DNA of 43,353 nt from Gemmatimonadota bacterium. GTDB lineage: Bacteria; Gemmatimonadota; Gemmatimonadetes; Gemmatimonadales; Gemmatimonadaceae. The stretch spans positions 1 through 43,353 of the forward strand of contig QHVE01000021.1 of NCBI GenBank assembly GCA_003223455.1, given 5' to 3'. The translations under genes and the position numbers were made by a program. Shown here in pieces: positions 23,713-32,216 of this stretch. The notes below the pieces were generated by a model. It did no database searches. It saw only the letters and a list, made by a program, of their open reading frames with translations, and had not been told where the DNA came from. Each line of letters starts with the position of its first letter. Within the stretch, counting starts at the first letter, position 1.

Positions 23713-25319
23713 GCGCGGCGCGGCGGGTCGTCGTCGCGCTCGTCGTCACGATCAGCGCCGCGCTCGGCTGCGCGCGATCCTCGGCGCCGGTCGCCACCGC
23801 CTCGGCGTCGGCCGCAGGCCCCGCGCGCGTGACGTCGCGGCCGGCACTCTTCATCGCCGGCAACTCCACCGCGGCGCGCGGGGCCGGCGAACGCCAGCAG
23901 GGGTGGGGCGTCCCCTTCGCCGACTACTTCGACACGACGAAGGTGAGCGTCGTGAACCGCGCGCGCGGCGGGCGCAGCAGCCGCACGTTCGTCACGGAAG
24001 GGTTGTGGGAGCGCCTGATCGCCGACGTGCGGCCTGGCGACGTCGTGCTCATCGAGTTCGGCCACAACGATGGCGGCGCGATCAACGACACGCTGCGCGC
24101 GCGCGGATCGATCCCCGGGCTCGGTGACGACTCCGTGGCGATCGACAACCTCATCACCAAGCGTCACGAGGTCGTCCACAGCTTCGGCTGGTACATGCGG
24201 AAGATGATCGCCGAGACGAAGGCGAAGGGCGCGACGCCGATCGTGCTGTCGCTCTCGGTGCGCAATCTGTGGAAGGACGGCCAGATCGAGCGCGGCTCCG
24301 GGCGCTATGGCGCGTGGTCGGCAGCGCTCGCGCGGGAGGCCGGCGTCAGGTTCATCGACCTCACGGACCTCGTCGCCGATTCGCTGCAGCGCCTCGGGCC
24401 CGAGCGCACGAAGACGATGTACGTGCAGGACTACGTGCACTTCAACGCCGAGGGTGCCGACCTGCACGCGCGCACGGTGGTGTCGGCGCTGAAGGCACTG
24501 CGTCCGAGCGCAGTGCCGCGCACGTGGCTGTCGGCGAAGGGCGACTCCGTTCGCCCCGACCCGCTCGTCGGGCTGGGGCTGTCGTGGCCGGCCGACCGCA
24601 CGCGCCCGACGCTGTTCCTCGTCGGCAACTCGACGGTGCGGAACGGTCGCGGCGACGGGGCGGGCGGACAGTGGGGATGGGGCGACTTCATCGCCCCCTG
24701 GTTCGACACGACGAGGATCAACGTCGTGAACCGCGCCGTCGGTGGCTTGAGCGCGCGGACGTTCATCTCACAGGGGTACTGGGATCGCGTGCTCGCCCTC
24801 GTGAAGCAGGGCGACTTCGTGATGGTGGAGTTCGGCCACAACGATGCGAGCCCGGTGAACGACACGCTCCGCGCGCGCGGCGTGCTGCGCGGCATCGGCC
24901 GCGACTCGGTGGTGATCGACAACCTGATCACGAAGCAGCGCGGCGAGGTGGTGTACACCTTCGGCGAGTACCTGCGGAAGTTCGTGCGAGAGACACGCGC
25001 GCGCGGCGCCACGCCGATCATCAACTCGCTCACGCCGCGCAAGTTCTGGAAGGACGGTCGCATCGTCCGCAACCGCGACAGCTTCGCCGACTGGGCGGAG
25101 CAGGTGGCGCGCACGGAGGGGGTGGCGTTCGTGAACCTGACGGAGCTCGCCTCGGCGAAGATGGACACGATGCCACCAGCGCGCGTGGATTCTCTGTTCG
25201 GCGATGCGAATCTGCACTCGAGTGCACGCGGGGCCGAGTTGAATGCGGCTGCGGTGGTCGAGGGACTCCGGGCGCTCGGCGCTACGAATCCACTGCGCGA
25301 GTACCTGCGACAGCAATAG
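23709..25319 (+). CDS. Lipoprotein with two tandem SGNH/CE12-like esterase domains
   Basis: A 536-residue protein with a lipobox (AALGC21), so it is membrane-tethered. It consists of two homologous SGNH domains of about 240 residues. Domain 1: AGNSTAARG (S53), GGRSSRTF, EFGHNDGG and DYVHFNAEG (D241/H244). Domain 2: VGNSTVRNG (S308), GGLSARTF, EFGHNDAS and DANLHSSARGAE (D499/H503). Both use GNS instead of the usual GDS. In domain 2 the Asp lies four, not three, residues before His, so its catalytic dyad may be displaced. Both domains share unusual long insertions (INDTLRARG ... SVAIDNLITK; VNDTLRARG ... SVVIDNLITK), which shows they arose by internal duplication. The start is GTG overlapping the ANTAR stop. 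Confidence 0.88.
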   Translation: MSAARRVVVALVVTISAALGCARSSAPVATASASAAGPARVTSRPALFIAGNSTAARGAGERQQGWGVPFADYFDTTKVSVVNRARGGRSSRTFVTEGLWERLIADVRPGDVVLIEFGHNDGGAINDTLRARGSIPGLGDDSVAIDNLITKRHEVVHSFGWYMRKMIAETKAKGATPIVLSLSVRNLWKDGQIERGSGRYGAWSAALAREAGVRFIDLTDLVADSLQRLGPERTKTMYVQDYVHFNAEGADLHARTVVSALKALRPSAVPRTWLSAKGDSVRPDPLVGLGLSWPADRTRPTLFLVGNSTVRNGRGDGAGGQWGWGDFIAPWFDTTRINVVNRAVGGLSARTFISQGYWDRVLALVKQGDFVMVEFGHNDASPVNDTLRARGVLRGIGRDSVVIDNLITKQRGEVVYTFGEYLRKFVRETRARGATPIINSLTPRKFWKDGRIVRNRDSFADWAEQVARTEGVAFVNLTELASAKMDTMPPARVDSLFGDANLHSSARGAELNAAAVVEGLRALGATNPLREYLRQQ

Positions 25320-25351
25320 AGGCTCCCGGGCGGGCCACGAGCCGCCAGCGT

Positions 25352-25397
25352 CTCTTCGACTGCGCTCGGGATGACAGCGGGAAGTGCAGATCCCTCG
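25352..25397 (+). repeat. Dispersed palindromic repeat, rearranged intergenic copy
   Basis: CTTCGACTGCGCTCGGGATGACA (broken here as CTTCGACTG and CGCTCGGGATGACA) is followed by GTGCAGATCCCTCG: the two ends of the repeat family in reversed order. GGGAT and ATCCC can pair. This fills most of the 25320-25440 gap, which otherwise has no gene. Confidence 0.65.
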
Positions 25398-25440
25398 TGC
25401 GGGGTCGCCGCACTCGGCGAGATGCGTTTTCAGAGTCGGA

Positions 25441-25468
25441 TTGACAGACCCGCAACGGGGGTTATAGT
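25441..25468 (+). promoter_or_regulatory. Near-consensus sigma-70-type promoter of arsR-SRPBCC-hydrolase
   Basis: TTGACA at 25441-25446 and TATAGT at 25463-25468 are separated by 16 bases. The predicted transcription start is at or within a base or two of the ATG at 25476, so the message is probably leaderless. There is no Shine-Dalgarno. Confidence 0.75.
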
Positions 25469-25484
25469 TAAGTAAATGCTTAAC
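25467..25484 (+). promoter_or_regulatory. Inverted-repeat operator overlapping -10 and start codon
   Basis: GTTAAG (25467-25472) and CTTAAC (25479-25484) form a perfect dyad around a 6-base spacer that contains the ATG. A repressor bound here would cover the end of the -10 box and the transcription start. Autorepression by the encoded ArsR protein is inferred from family behaviour. Confidence 0.65.
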
Positions 25485-25847
25485 CATCCCCAGCTCGACG
25501 TCGTCTTCCAGGCCCTCTCCGATCCGTCGCGGCGGATGATGGTCGAGCGGCTCAGTCGCGGGCCGGCCTCGGTGAGCGACCTCGCGCAGCCGCTCGAGAT
25601 GTCGCTGCCCGCGGTGATGCAGCACCTGCAGGTGCTCGAGACGAGTGGCCTGGTGCGATCGGAGAAGACGGGACGCGTGCGGATGTGTCGCATCGAGCCG
25701 AAGGCGCTCGCGACGGCGGAGGGGTGGTTCGCCAAGCGTCGCGCGAGCTGGGAGCGGCGGTTCGATCGGCTCGAAGCCTTCCTCGCCGACGAGGAGAAGC
25801 AGGAGGCGCCACGGACGCAACCACGCAAGTCAGGGAGACGATCATGA
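25476..25847 (+). CDS. ArsR-family transcriptional repressor
   Basis: A 123-residue winged-helix regulator. The HTH covers about residues 30-75 (SVSDLAQPLEMSLPAVMQHLQVLETSGLVRSEKTGR), followed by a beta wing (RVRMCRIEP) and a basic, Gln/Arg-rich tail. It lacks the Cys metal-sensing motif (ELCVCDL) of ArsR/SmtB, so it belongs to the non-metal branch commonly paired with SRPBCC proteins. Its stop overlaps such a gene (ATGA). The start codon lies inside the operator dyad, implying tight autoregulation of a leaderless message. Confidence 0.92.
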   Translation: MLNHPQLDVVFQALSDPSRRMMVERLSRGPASVSDLAQPLEMSLPAVMQHLQVLETSGLVRSEKTGRVRMCRIEPKALATAEGWFAKRRASWERRFDRLEAFLADEEKQEAPRTQPRKSGRRS

Positions 25848-26308
25848 CCGCTTCGCCCACGCAGCACGACACCTTCGTCATCGAGCGGCGCCTGACGTCG
25901 CCGCCGACGCGCGTGTTCGCGGCGTTCGCCGACCAGAAGAAGAAGGCACGCTGGTTCGGGTGCGTCGAAGGATGGGAGGTCGCCGAGCACACACTCGACT
26001 TCCGCGTCGGCGGCCGCGAGGTGTGGCGCGGCGGGCCCCCGGGCCATGCGCCACATCGCAACGACACGGTCTATCACGACATCGTTCCGGACGAGCGAAT
26101 CGTCTGGAGCTACGCGATGCAGGTCGGCGGACGGCGCATCTCCGTGTCGCTCGCCACGCTGGAGCTCTCGGCACTCGGCACTGGCACGCACATGCGCTTC
26201 ATCGAGCAGGGAGTCTACCTCGACGGGCGTGATGGTCTGGCCGAGCGCGAGCGCGGCACGAAGGACCTGCTGGACAACCTCGAGCGCGCGCTGCGCGAGG
26301 AGGGATGA
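25844..26308 (+). CDS. SRPBCC domain protein (AHSA1-like)
   Basis: A 154-residue START-like protein of the activator-of-Hsp90-ATPase-homologue-1 group. The N terminus FVIERRLTSPPTRVFAAFADQKKKARWFG, the core segments FRVGGREVWRGG and VPDERIVWSYAM, and the C-terminal helix RGTKDLLDNLERALREE are typical. The fold encloses a hydrophobic ligand cavity; the ligand is unknown. Start ATG 25844 overlaps the ArsR stop, with GGGAG just upstream. The ArsR/SRPBCC pairing suggests a small hydrophobic ligand sensed or handled by the unit. Confidence 0.9.
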   Translation: MTASPTQHDTFVIERRLTSPPTRVFAAFADQKKKARWFGCVEGWEVAEHTLDFRVGGREVWRGGPPGHAPHRNDTVYHDIVPDERIVWSYAMQVGGRRISVSLATLELSALGTGTHMRFIEQGVYLDGRDGLAERERGTKDLLDNLERALREEG

Positions 26309-26309
26309 G

Positions 26310-27191
26310 ATGAGACTCGCCCTCACGCCGCTGTTGGCCATCGCACTCAGCTCGAGTGCCGCGCTGCCCTCACGTGCGCAGACGCCCCGAGCGAACCCCC
26401 GGACCTCCGGATTCCCGAAATCCGGCTTCGTCCGCGTGAACGGACTCGACATGTATTACGAGCTCCACGGCGCCGGCGGCACGCCGCTCGTGCTCATCCA
26501 CGGCGGCGGCTCGACGATCGGCACGAACTTCAGCCGGGTCCTGCCGCTGCTGTCACGAAACCGGCGCGTGATCGCGGTCGAGGTACAGGCGCATGGCCAC
26601 ACGCGCGACATCGACCGGCCGTTCACCTTCGAGCAGGACGCGGACGACATCGCCGCGCTGCTCGATTCGCTGCACGTACCGCATGCGGACATCCTCGGGT
26701 TCAGCAACGGCGGCACGACGGCACTCCAGATCGCGATCCGTCACCCGGCCAAGGTGAACCGCCTCGTGATCGCCTCGTCGAACTACAAGCGCGACGGGAT
26801 GGCGGCGGGGTTCTGGGACTTCATGGAGAAGGGCACGTACGCCGACATGCCCAAGCCGTACGAGGATGCCTACCTGAAGATCAATCCGAGTCAGGCGGGT
26901 GTGCACGCGATGCAGGACCGCGACGCCAAGCGGATGCTCGGGTTCAAGGACATCCCCGATGCCTCGATCCGCGGCATCCAGGCGCCGACGCTGGTCGTCG
27001 TCGGCGACCGCGACGTGATCCGCCCCGAACATGCGCTCGAGCTCTCACGCACGCTGCCGCACGCGCGGCTGTGCATCCTCCCAGGTACCCACGGCAGCTA
27101 CCTCGGCGAGATCATGACGCCAAAGGTGAGCGATCGCACCGTGGCGATCTTCGCAGACCTCGTCCTCGATTTTCTAGACGGGCGAGAGTAG
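26310..27191 (+). CDS. Secreted alpha/beta hydrolase
   Basis: A 293-residue protein with a signal peptide (LTPLLAIALSSSAALPSRAQ) and an alpha/beta hydrolase fold. It has an oxyanion-region HGGG (LVLIHGGGSTIG), a nucleophile elbow GFSNGG (S132), an acid candidate in VVVGDRDVI and the catalytic His in PGTHGSY. Such enzymes cleave esters, lactones or similar bonds; the substrate is unknown. It begins 1 base after the SRPBCC stop with a strong GAGGAGGG ribosome site, so it is the third gene of the ArsR operon and may act on or release that unit's ligand. It converges with the MFS gene; the 75-base gap contains no clear terminator. Confidence 0.88.
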   Translation: MRLALTPLLAIALSSSAALPSRAQTPRANPRTSGFPKSGFVRVNGLDMYYELHGAGGTPLVLIHGGGSTIGTNFSRVLPLLSRNRRVIAVEVQAHGHTRDIDRPFTFEQDADDIAALLDSLHVPHADILGFSNGGTTALQIAIRHPAKVNRLVIASSNYKRDGMAAGFWDFMEKGTYADMPKPYEDAYLKINPSQAGVHAMQDRDAKRMLGFKDIPDASIRGIQAPTLVVVGDRDVIRPEHALELSRTLPHARLCILPGTHGSYLGEIMTPKVSDRTVAIFADLVLDFLDGRE

Positions 27192-27266
27192 TCGGGCTGG
27201 CTCCGTCGTTTCCGCGTTCCGTCGCTCTATCATTCAATCGTCGGAACGCCAATCGAATCCTGCGAG

Positions 27267-28568
27267 CTACGCCGCTGCCGGCTTCGCGTCGCTGCGGGTG
27301 TACGCCTCCATGCCAAGTCCGAGATAGACGGTGAACAACACCAACGTCGCCGAGACGAGGAAGGGGAGACCGCTGCCGCGGTCGTAGAGGAATCCGAAGA
27401 GAATCGGAAAGAGCACGCGGGCCATGCCCCCGAACGTCTGCTGCACACCCATGTAGAGCCCGCGCTCCTTGCTCGAGATCACGCGCGAGAGCAGCGACGT
27501 CACGCATGGGAAGGTGAACGCGGTGCCCAGCGGGAGGAAGGCGACCGCGATGGCGAGCGGGAGATAGGGAAGCAGGGCGACCGCGCGCGCGGGCAGCACG
27601 CCGCCCAGCATCGCGGCCACGGCGGCGGGATCCGCGAGTGGTCGGATGAACGACAGCAATGCAAGTCCGGTCGCCAGCAGAATCTGTCCGATGCGCGCCA
27701 GGCGCGGCTCGCCGAACCGGTCGATCATCGGCCCCAGGATCAGCGCGCGCGTCACCACGCTGAGGACGCCGGTATACGCGAAGAAGTAGCCGATCGTGTT
27801 CGCGGTCACACCGAATCGTGCCGACAGCAGGAGCGCGAGCATCGACATGACGCCCTGGAACGCTCCGAGCCCGATGGCGTAGATCCAGATGAGTCGCGAT
27901 GCCGGCGCGGCAGGATGACTGACGACGCGCCCGATCGCGTCGCGTGAGCGCCCGCGCTTCGTCGTGTCCGCCTTCGACTCCGCCGCCTCCTTCATGTCGC
28001 GCGACTCGTTGAGGTAGCGCCACGCGAACGCGATGTTGAGCACGCAGAGCACGGCGGCGAACAGGCCCGGACCACGCTCGCCCCAGCGGAGCGTCAGCGG
28101 TCCGATGAGCGGCCCGATCGCGACGCCCGCGTTCGTCGCCGCGGAGAGCCAGCCGAGCGCCTTGGCACGCTCCTCGGGTGCGGTCGCGTCGGCGACGTAC
28201 GCCTGGATCACGCTCACCGTCCCGCCTCCTGCGCCCTGCACGATGCGCGAGAGGAAGAGGAAGAACAGCGGATGCGGCAGCGAGAGCGCGAAGGCGAAGA
28301 CGATGTATGCGATGACCGACGCGCTCAGCCCGACGAGCAGCGCCGGCCGCCGGCCGTACGCGTCGGAGAACCGCCCCCACATCGGCGCGCTGATGAGCTG
28401 CGCCACCGCGAACGAGCTGATGAGCGTTCCGACGACGAGCCCACCCGCGCCGAGCGACTTCGCGTAGAAGGGCAGCAGCGGGATGACCATCAACAGCCCC
28501 ACCATGTCGATGAAGGCCGTGATCATCAGGATCCAGAGCTTGCTGCGACTGCTCGTCGACAACGCCAT
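27267..28568 (-). CDS. Major facilitator superfamily transporter (TetA/multidrug-like)
   Basis: A 433-residue inner-membrane protein of about 12 helices. Motif A appears as WGRFSDAYGRRPAL between helices 2 and 3, and the family-like IVQGAGGGTVSVIQAYVAD and GLYMGVQQTFGGMARVL are present. A charged central loop (ESKADTTKRGRSRD) separates the halves. Members of this group export drugs such as tetracycline or take up or release metabolites by proton antiport. It starts 16 bases after the nucleoside-importer permease on the same strand, so it is probably the last gene of that operon. Confidence 0.9.
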   Translation of the reverse strand: MALSTSSRSKLWILMITAFIDMVGLLMVIPLLPFYAKSLGAGGLVVGTLISSFAVAQLISAPMWGRFSDAYGRRPALLVGLSASVIAYIVFAFALSLPHPLFFLFLSRIVQGAGGGTVSVIQAYVADATAPEERAKALGWLSAATNAGVAIGPLIGPLTLRWGERGPGLFAAVLCVLNIAFAWRYLNESRDMKEAAESKADTTKRGRSRDAIGRVVSHPAAPASRLIWIYAIGLGAFQGVMSMLALLLSARFGVTANTIGYFFAYTGVLSVVTRALILGPMIDRFGEPRLARIGQILLATGLALLSFIRPLADPAAVAAMLGGVLPARAVALLPYLPLAIAVAFLPLGTAFTFPCVTSLLSRVISSKERGLYMGVQQTFGGMARVLFPILFGFLYDRGSGLPFLVSATLVLFTVYLGLGMEAYTRSDAKPAAA

Positions 28569-28584
28569 CGCGCCTATGGACTCG

Positions 28585-29469
28585 TCATTCGATCGTCGTC
28601 TTTCCCAGCGCGGCGGGCGCGACGGCGCGCCCCACCACTCCCGCGAGCGCGACGATCGTCAGCGCGTACGGTATCATCTCCACGAATTGCGACGGGATCG
28701 CCTGCGTTCCCTGTAACTGGATCTGGAGCGTCTCCGCCGCGGCGAACAGCAGGCACGCGAGGCCGGCGCGCAGCGGATCCCAGCGACCGAAGATCGTCGC
28801 GGCCAGCGCGATGAAGCCGCGTCCCGCCGTCATGCCGTCGGTGAACTGGTGCTGATCGAGCGCGAGGTACGCGCCACCGAGACCGGCGAGCATGCCGCTC
28901 ACCAGCACCGCGAGATAGCGAACCCGCGCGACCGGTACCCCGACCGACGCGGCCGCGGCGGGATGCTCACCCACGGCGCGCACGCGCAGTCCGAACGGCG
29001 TGCGGTACAACAGCCACGCCGCCGCCGGGATCACGGCGATCCCGAGCCAGACGACGGGATTCTGCACCAACGCCCCGAATCCGGTGCCGCTCCCCTGCGA
29101 AGTGAACCCCGCCACGCGCGGCGAGTTGGAGGAGGAATCGAAGAACAGGCGCAGCAGAAACCGCGTCAGCCCGATGGCCAACAAATTGATCGCGATGCCG
29201 ACCACGACCTGGTCGGCGCGGAAGCGGATCGCGCTCACGGCATACAACAGCGCGAGCAGCGCACCTCCTGCGACGGCCGCGAGCACACCGAGCCAGGGAG
29301 AGCCGGACGCAAAGCTCGCGGCGACGGCGCAGAACGCGCCGCCGAGCATGTAGCCCTCGAGCGTCAGCCCGATCAGCCCCGCGCGCTCGCTCATCACGCC
29401 GCCCGCAGCGGCGAGCAGATACGGGATCGCGATGCGCAGCGTCTGCGCGAAAAAGGCGAGCGCGATCAT
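28585..29469 (-). CDS. BMP-type nucleoside ABC importer permease 2 (NupQ/YufQ-like)
   Basis: A 294-residue membrane permease of the BPD_transp_2 family. The opening IALAFFAQTLRIAIPYLLAAAGGVMSERAG and the segment TLEGYMLGGAFCAV match the second permease of the Bacillus NupNOPQ/Yuf guanosine-type importers. ADQVVVGIAINLLAIGLTRFL and RAVGEHPAAAASVGVPVARVRY are further family marks. The start overlaps the upstream permease by 4 bases. Together with its neighbours it builds a complete importer, probably for nucleosides or purine derivatives. Confidence 0.92.
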   Translation of the reverse strand: MIALAFFAQTLRIAIPYLLAAAGGVMSERAGLIGLTLEGYMLGGAFCAVAASFASGSPWLGVLAAVAGGALLALLYAVSAIRFRADQVVVGIAINLLAIGLTRFLLRLFFDSSSNSPRVAGFTSQGSGTGFGALVQNPVVWLGIAVIPAAAWLLYRTPFGLRVRAVGEHPAAAASVGVPVARVRYLAVLVSGMLAGLGGAYLALDQHQFTDGMTAGRGFIALAATIFGRWDPLRAGLACLLFAAAETLQIQLQGTQAIPSQFVEMIPYALTIVALAGVVGRAVAPAALGKTTIE

Positions 29470-30605
29470 CGCTCGGCGCTCCGCCGAGCGCCGCGCAGCA
29501 GCCGCCGCACCTCGGGCACCGAGGTCGCCACGGCGAGGATCACCACCGCCTGCAGCACGTCCACCATCTGCTTCGGCACGAGCGCGTTCACCGCGAGGCC
29601 ACCCTGGGAGAGAGTGGCGAACAACAACGCCGCCAGCCCGATACCGATGGGATGGCTGCGCCCAACAAGCGCCACCGCGATGCCGAGAAAGCCGGCGCCG
29701 GTCGCGAACCCTTCCTCATAGTAGTGCTTGTAGCCCAGCACGTAGTTCAACCCGCCGATGCCGGCGATGGCGCCGGAGATCGACAGCGCGCGCCACGTCA
29801 CGCTCCCGACATGTACGCCGGCGTATTCCGCCGCGTGCGGCTGCAACCCCACGGCACGCAGCTCGAACCCGCGCCGCGTGCGGAAGAGGAACCACCAGAG
29901 CGCGATCATCGCGAGCAGCGCGAGCAGGATGGTCGCGTTGGCCGCCGAGCCCTGGAACGACGGCACCACGTCCGACACGCGCGGCAGCACGCCGCTCCCG
30001 ATCTCCGCCGTGTGCAGCGTGTCCGGCACGTGCAGCCTGGTCGACGTGAGATAGTTCAGCAGCGCGAGCACGATGAAGTTGAGCATGATGGTGACGATCA
30101 CTTCGTGCGCGCCGAAGCGTGCCTTCAACACACCCGGCACCGCACCGACCACGCCTCCGCCGAGCGCCGCGGCGAGGATGTAGATCGGGAGACAGAGCAG
30201 CGACGGAATCCCCACCGGCAGCAGCAGCCCGACGATCGCCGCGCAGAACCCGCCCGCCGCGAGCTGGCTCTCCGCGCCGATGTTGAACAATCCGGCACGC
30301 AGGCCGAGTGCGACGGCCAGCCCGGTGAACACGAGCGTCGTCGCCTTGTAGAGGACCTGCCCGAACCCGTACGCATTCCCCCAGGTGCCGTCGACGAGGA
30401 GGCGGTATACCGCGCCGGGAGACTGCCCGAAGCTGAGGATGAGCACATCGCCCACCACCGCAGCGAGCAGCAGGGCAACCAGCGGCGGCAGCACCGCCTC
30501 CTCGATCGACGCGCGTCGCGATGCGCGGTCGCTCACGGCCGACGCTGCGGCCGGCGTGGGCGTATCGCCGCCAACGCGCGCGATCGTCGGATCGGTCGTG
30601 CTCAT
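29466..30605 (-). CDS. BMP-type nucleoside ABC importer permease 1 (NupP/YufP-like)
   Basis: A 379-residue permease with a roughly 30-residue cytoplasmic N-terminal extension, then about 8-10 helices. Typical segments are LILSFGQSPGAVYRLLVDG, GLRAGLFNIGAESQLAAGG, FGAHEVIVTIMLNFIVL and FELRAVGLQPHAAEYAGV. The first gene of a permease pair in BMP-family importers is usually this longer form. It overlaps the ATPase stop by 4 bases and the next permease start by 4 bases, so translation of the three is probably coupled. Confidence 0.92.
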   Translation of the reverse strand: MSTTDPTIARVGGDTPTPAAASAVSDRASRRASIEEAVLPPLVALLLAAVVGDVLILSFGQSPGAVYRLLVDGTWGNAYGFGQVLYKATTLVFTGLAVALGLRAGLFNIGAESQLAAGGFCAAIVGLLLPVGIPSLLCLPIYILAAALGGGVVGAVPGVLKARFGAHEVIVTIMLNFIVLALLNYLTSTRLHVPDTLHTAEIGSGVLPRVSDVVPSFQGSAANATILLALLAMIALWWFLFRTRRGFELRAVGLQPHAAEYAGVHVGSVTWRALSISGAIAGIGGLNYVLGYKHYYEEGFATGAGFLGIAVALVGRSHPIGIGLAALLFATLSQGGLAVNALVPKQMVDVLQAVVILAVATSVPEVRRLLRGARRSAER

Positions 30606-32158
30606 GCCGCGCGCTCCGCGCCGGTCATGTAGGGGCCGAGGGTTTCGGGGGAGGCGTCGCTCCGCGGCAGCAGCGCGACGATCCGCCCGCCGTACATCAC
30701 GGCGACGCGGTCGGAGAGGGCGAGCACTTCGGCGAGATCCGCCGAGACGAGCAGTACCGCCTTGCCCTGGTCGCGCGCTTCACGCAAGCGCGCGTGGATG
30801 AACTCGATGGCGCCGACGTCGACGCCGCGCGTCGGCTGCGCCGCCAGCAGGACCTTGAAATCGCGCGACATCTCGCGCGCCACGACGATCTTCTGCTGGT
30901 TGCCGCCGGACAGCGCGCGCGCCGGCAGCGCCGCATCCGGCGGACGGATGTCGTAGTGCGTGATGAGCGCGCGCGCGTGCGCGAGGATGCGTCCCGTATC
31001 GAGCGCCGCGCCGCGCGTGAACCGGTGCTGCTGACCGAGCACGAGGTTCTCGGCGACGGAGTAGTCGAGCACCAGCGCGCGCTCGTGCCGGTCCTCGGGG
31101 ATGTGCGACAGTCCTGCGTCGCCGCGCCGGCGGACGTCGAGCGGCATGAGGTCGCGCCCGCCCAGGGCGATCGTGCCCGTGGCCGCACGAAGTCCGGCGA
31201 TCGCCTCGATCAGCTCCGTCTGCCCGTTGCCCTCGACGCCGGCGATGCCGAGGATCTCGCCGGGCGCGATGCTGAACTCGACGTTCCGCACGACCGGGTG
31301 TCCGGCCGCCGAGCTCACCGAGAGCTCGCGCACCTCGAGCAGTGCCGGCACCGCGCCGAGCTGCTGAACGGCGGGTACGCCGGCGTAGTCCGCGTCGAGC
31401 GCGAGGGCGACGTCGCGCCCCACCATCGCACGCGCAATTGCCTGCGGTGTCGTGCCCGCGGTCGGCATGCGCGCCACCGTGCGGCCGGCGCGCATCACGG
31501 TGATCGTCTCGGAGATGTCGATCACCTCGTCGAGCTTGTGGGTGATGAGCACGATCGTGTCGCCCTGGTCGCGCAGCGCACGCAGCACCGTCCACAGCTC
31601 CTGCACCTCGGGGGGCGAGAGCACGGCGGTGGGTTCGTCGAGCACGAGGATCTTCGCGCCGCGGTAGAGCGTCTTGAGGATCTCCACCCGTTGTGCCTGG
31701 CCGACCGACAGCTCGCGCACCAGCGCGTGCGGCGGCACGACGAGCCCCGTGCGCTCGCTCAGCTCACGCACCGCACGTTCAGCGGCCGCGCGGTCGAGTA
31801 CCGGGCCGCGCGTGAGCTCGGAGCCGAGCACCACGTTCTCGGCGACGGTGAGCGTGGGAACGAGCATGAAATGCTGGTGCACCATGCCCACGCCCGCCGC
31901 GATCGCATCGGCGGTGCTCCACCCGGTGACGTCGCGTCCGTTCACGGCCATCTGGCCGGAGTTGGGTGCGTACATGCCCGCCAGCACGCGCATGAGCGTC
32001 GACTTGCCGGCGCCGTTCTCGCCGACGAGCGCGTGGATCTCGCCTCGTGCCACCTCGAGCTCCGCGCCGCGGTTCGCCTGCACCGGCCCGAACGACTTGA
32101 CGATGTCGCGCAGACGGATCGCGGGAGTGGGTGCTGTCGATGCGGAGGGATCGGCCAT
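30602..32158 (-). CDS. BMP-type nucleoside ABC importer ATPase (two NBDs; NupO/YufO-like)
   Basis: A 518-residue protein containing two nucleotide-binding domains. NBD1 has [38 protein letters not shown] and [17 protein letters not shown]2 has the degenerate P-loop [40 protein letters not shown] and AAQPTRGVD, the usual pattern for sugar- and nucleoside-type importers. The frame is open to 32284, but the residues before MADPSAS are Arg-rich and unlike the family, so ATG at 32158 is preferred; it lies 58 bases after the binding-protein gene. Confidence 0.92.
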   Translation of the reverse strand: MADPSASTAPTPAIRLRDIVKSFGPVQANRGAELEVARGEIHALVGENGAGKSTLMRVLAGMYAPNSGQMAVNGRDVTGWSTADAIAAGVGMVHQHFMLVPTLTVAENVVLGSELTRGPVLDRAAAERAVRELSERTGLVVPPHALVRELSVGQAQRVEILKTLYRGAKILVLDEPTAVLSPPEVQELWTVLRALRDQGDTIVLITHKLDEVIDISETITVMRAGRTVARMPTAGTTPQAIARAMVGRDVALALDADYAGVPAVQQLGAVPALLEVRELSVSSAAGHPVVRNVEFSIAPGEILGIAGVEGNGQTELIEAIAGLRAATGTIALGGRDLMPLDVRRRGDAGLSHIPEDRHERALVLDYSVAENLVLGQQHRFTRGAALDTGRILAHARALITHYDIRPPDAALPARALSGGNQQKIVVAREMSRDFKVLLAAQPTRGVDVGAIEFIHARLREARDQGKAVLLVSADLAEVLALSDRVAVMYGGRIVALLPRSDASPETLGPYMTGAERAA

Positions 32159-32216
32159 GCGTGGTCCAGGGGGAACGGCGCGCGTCGTCGCGCGTCGCGA
32201 GCGCCGGTGAGGAAGT

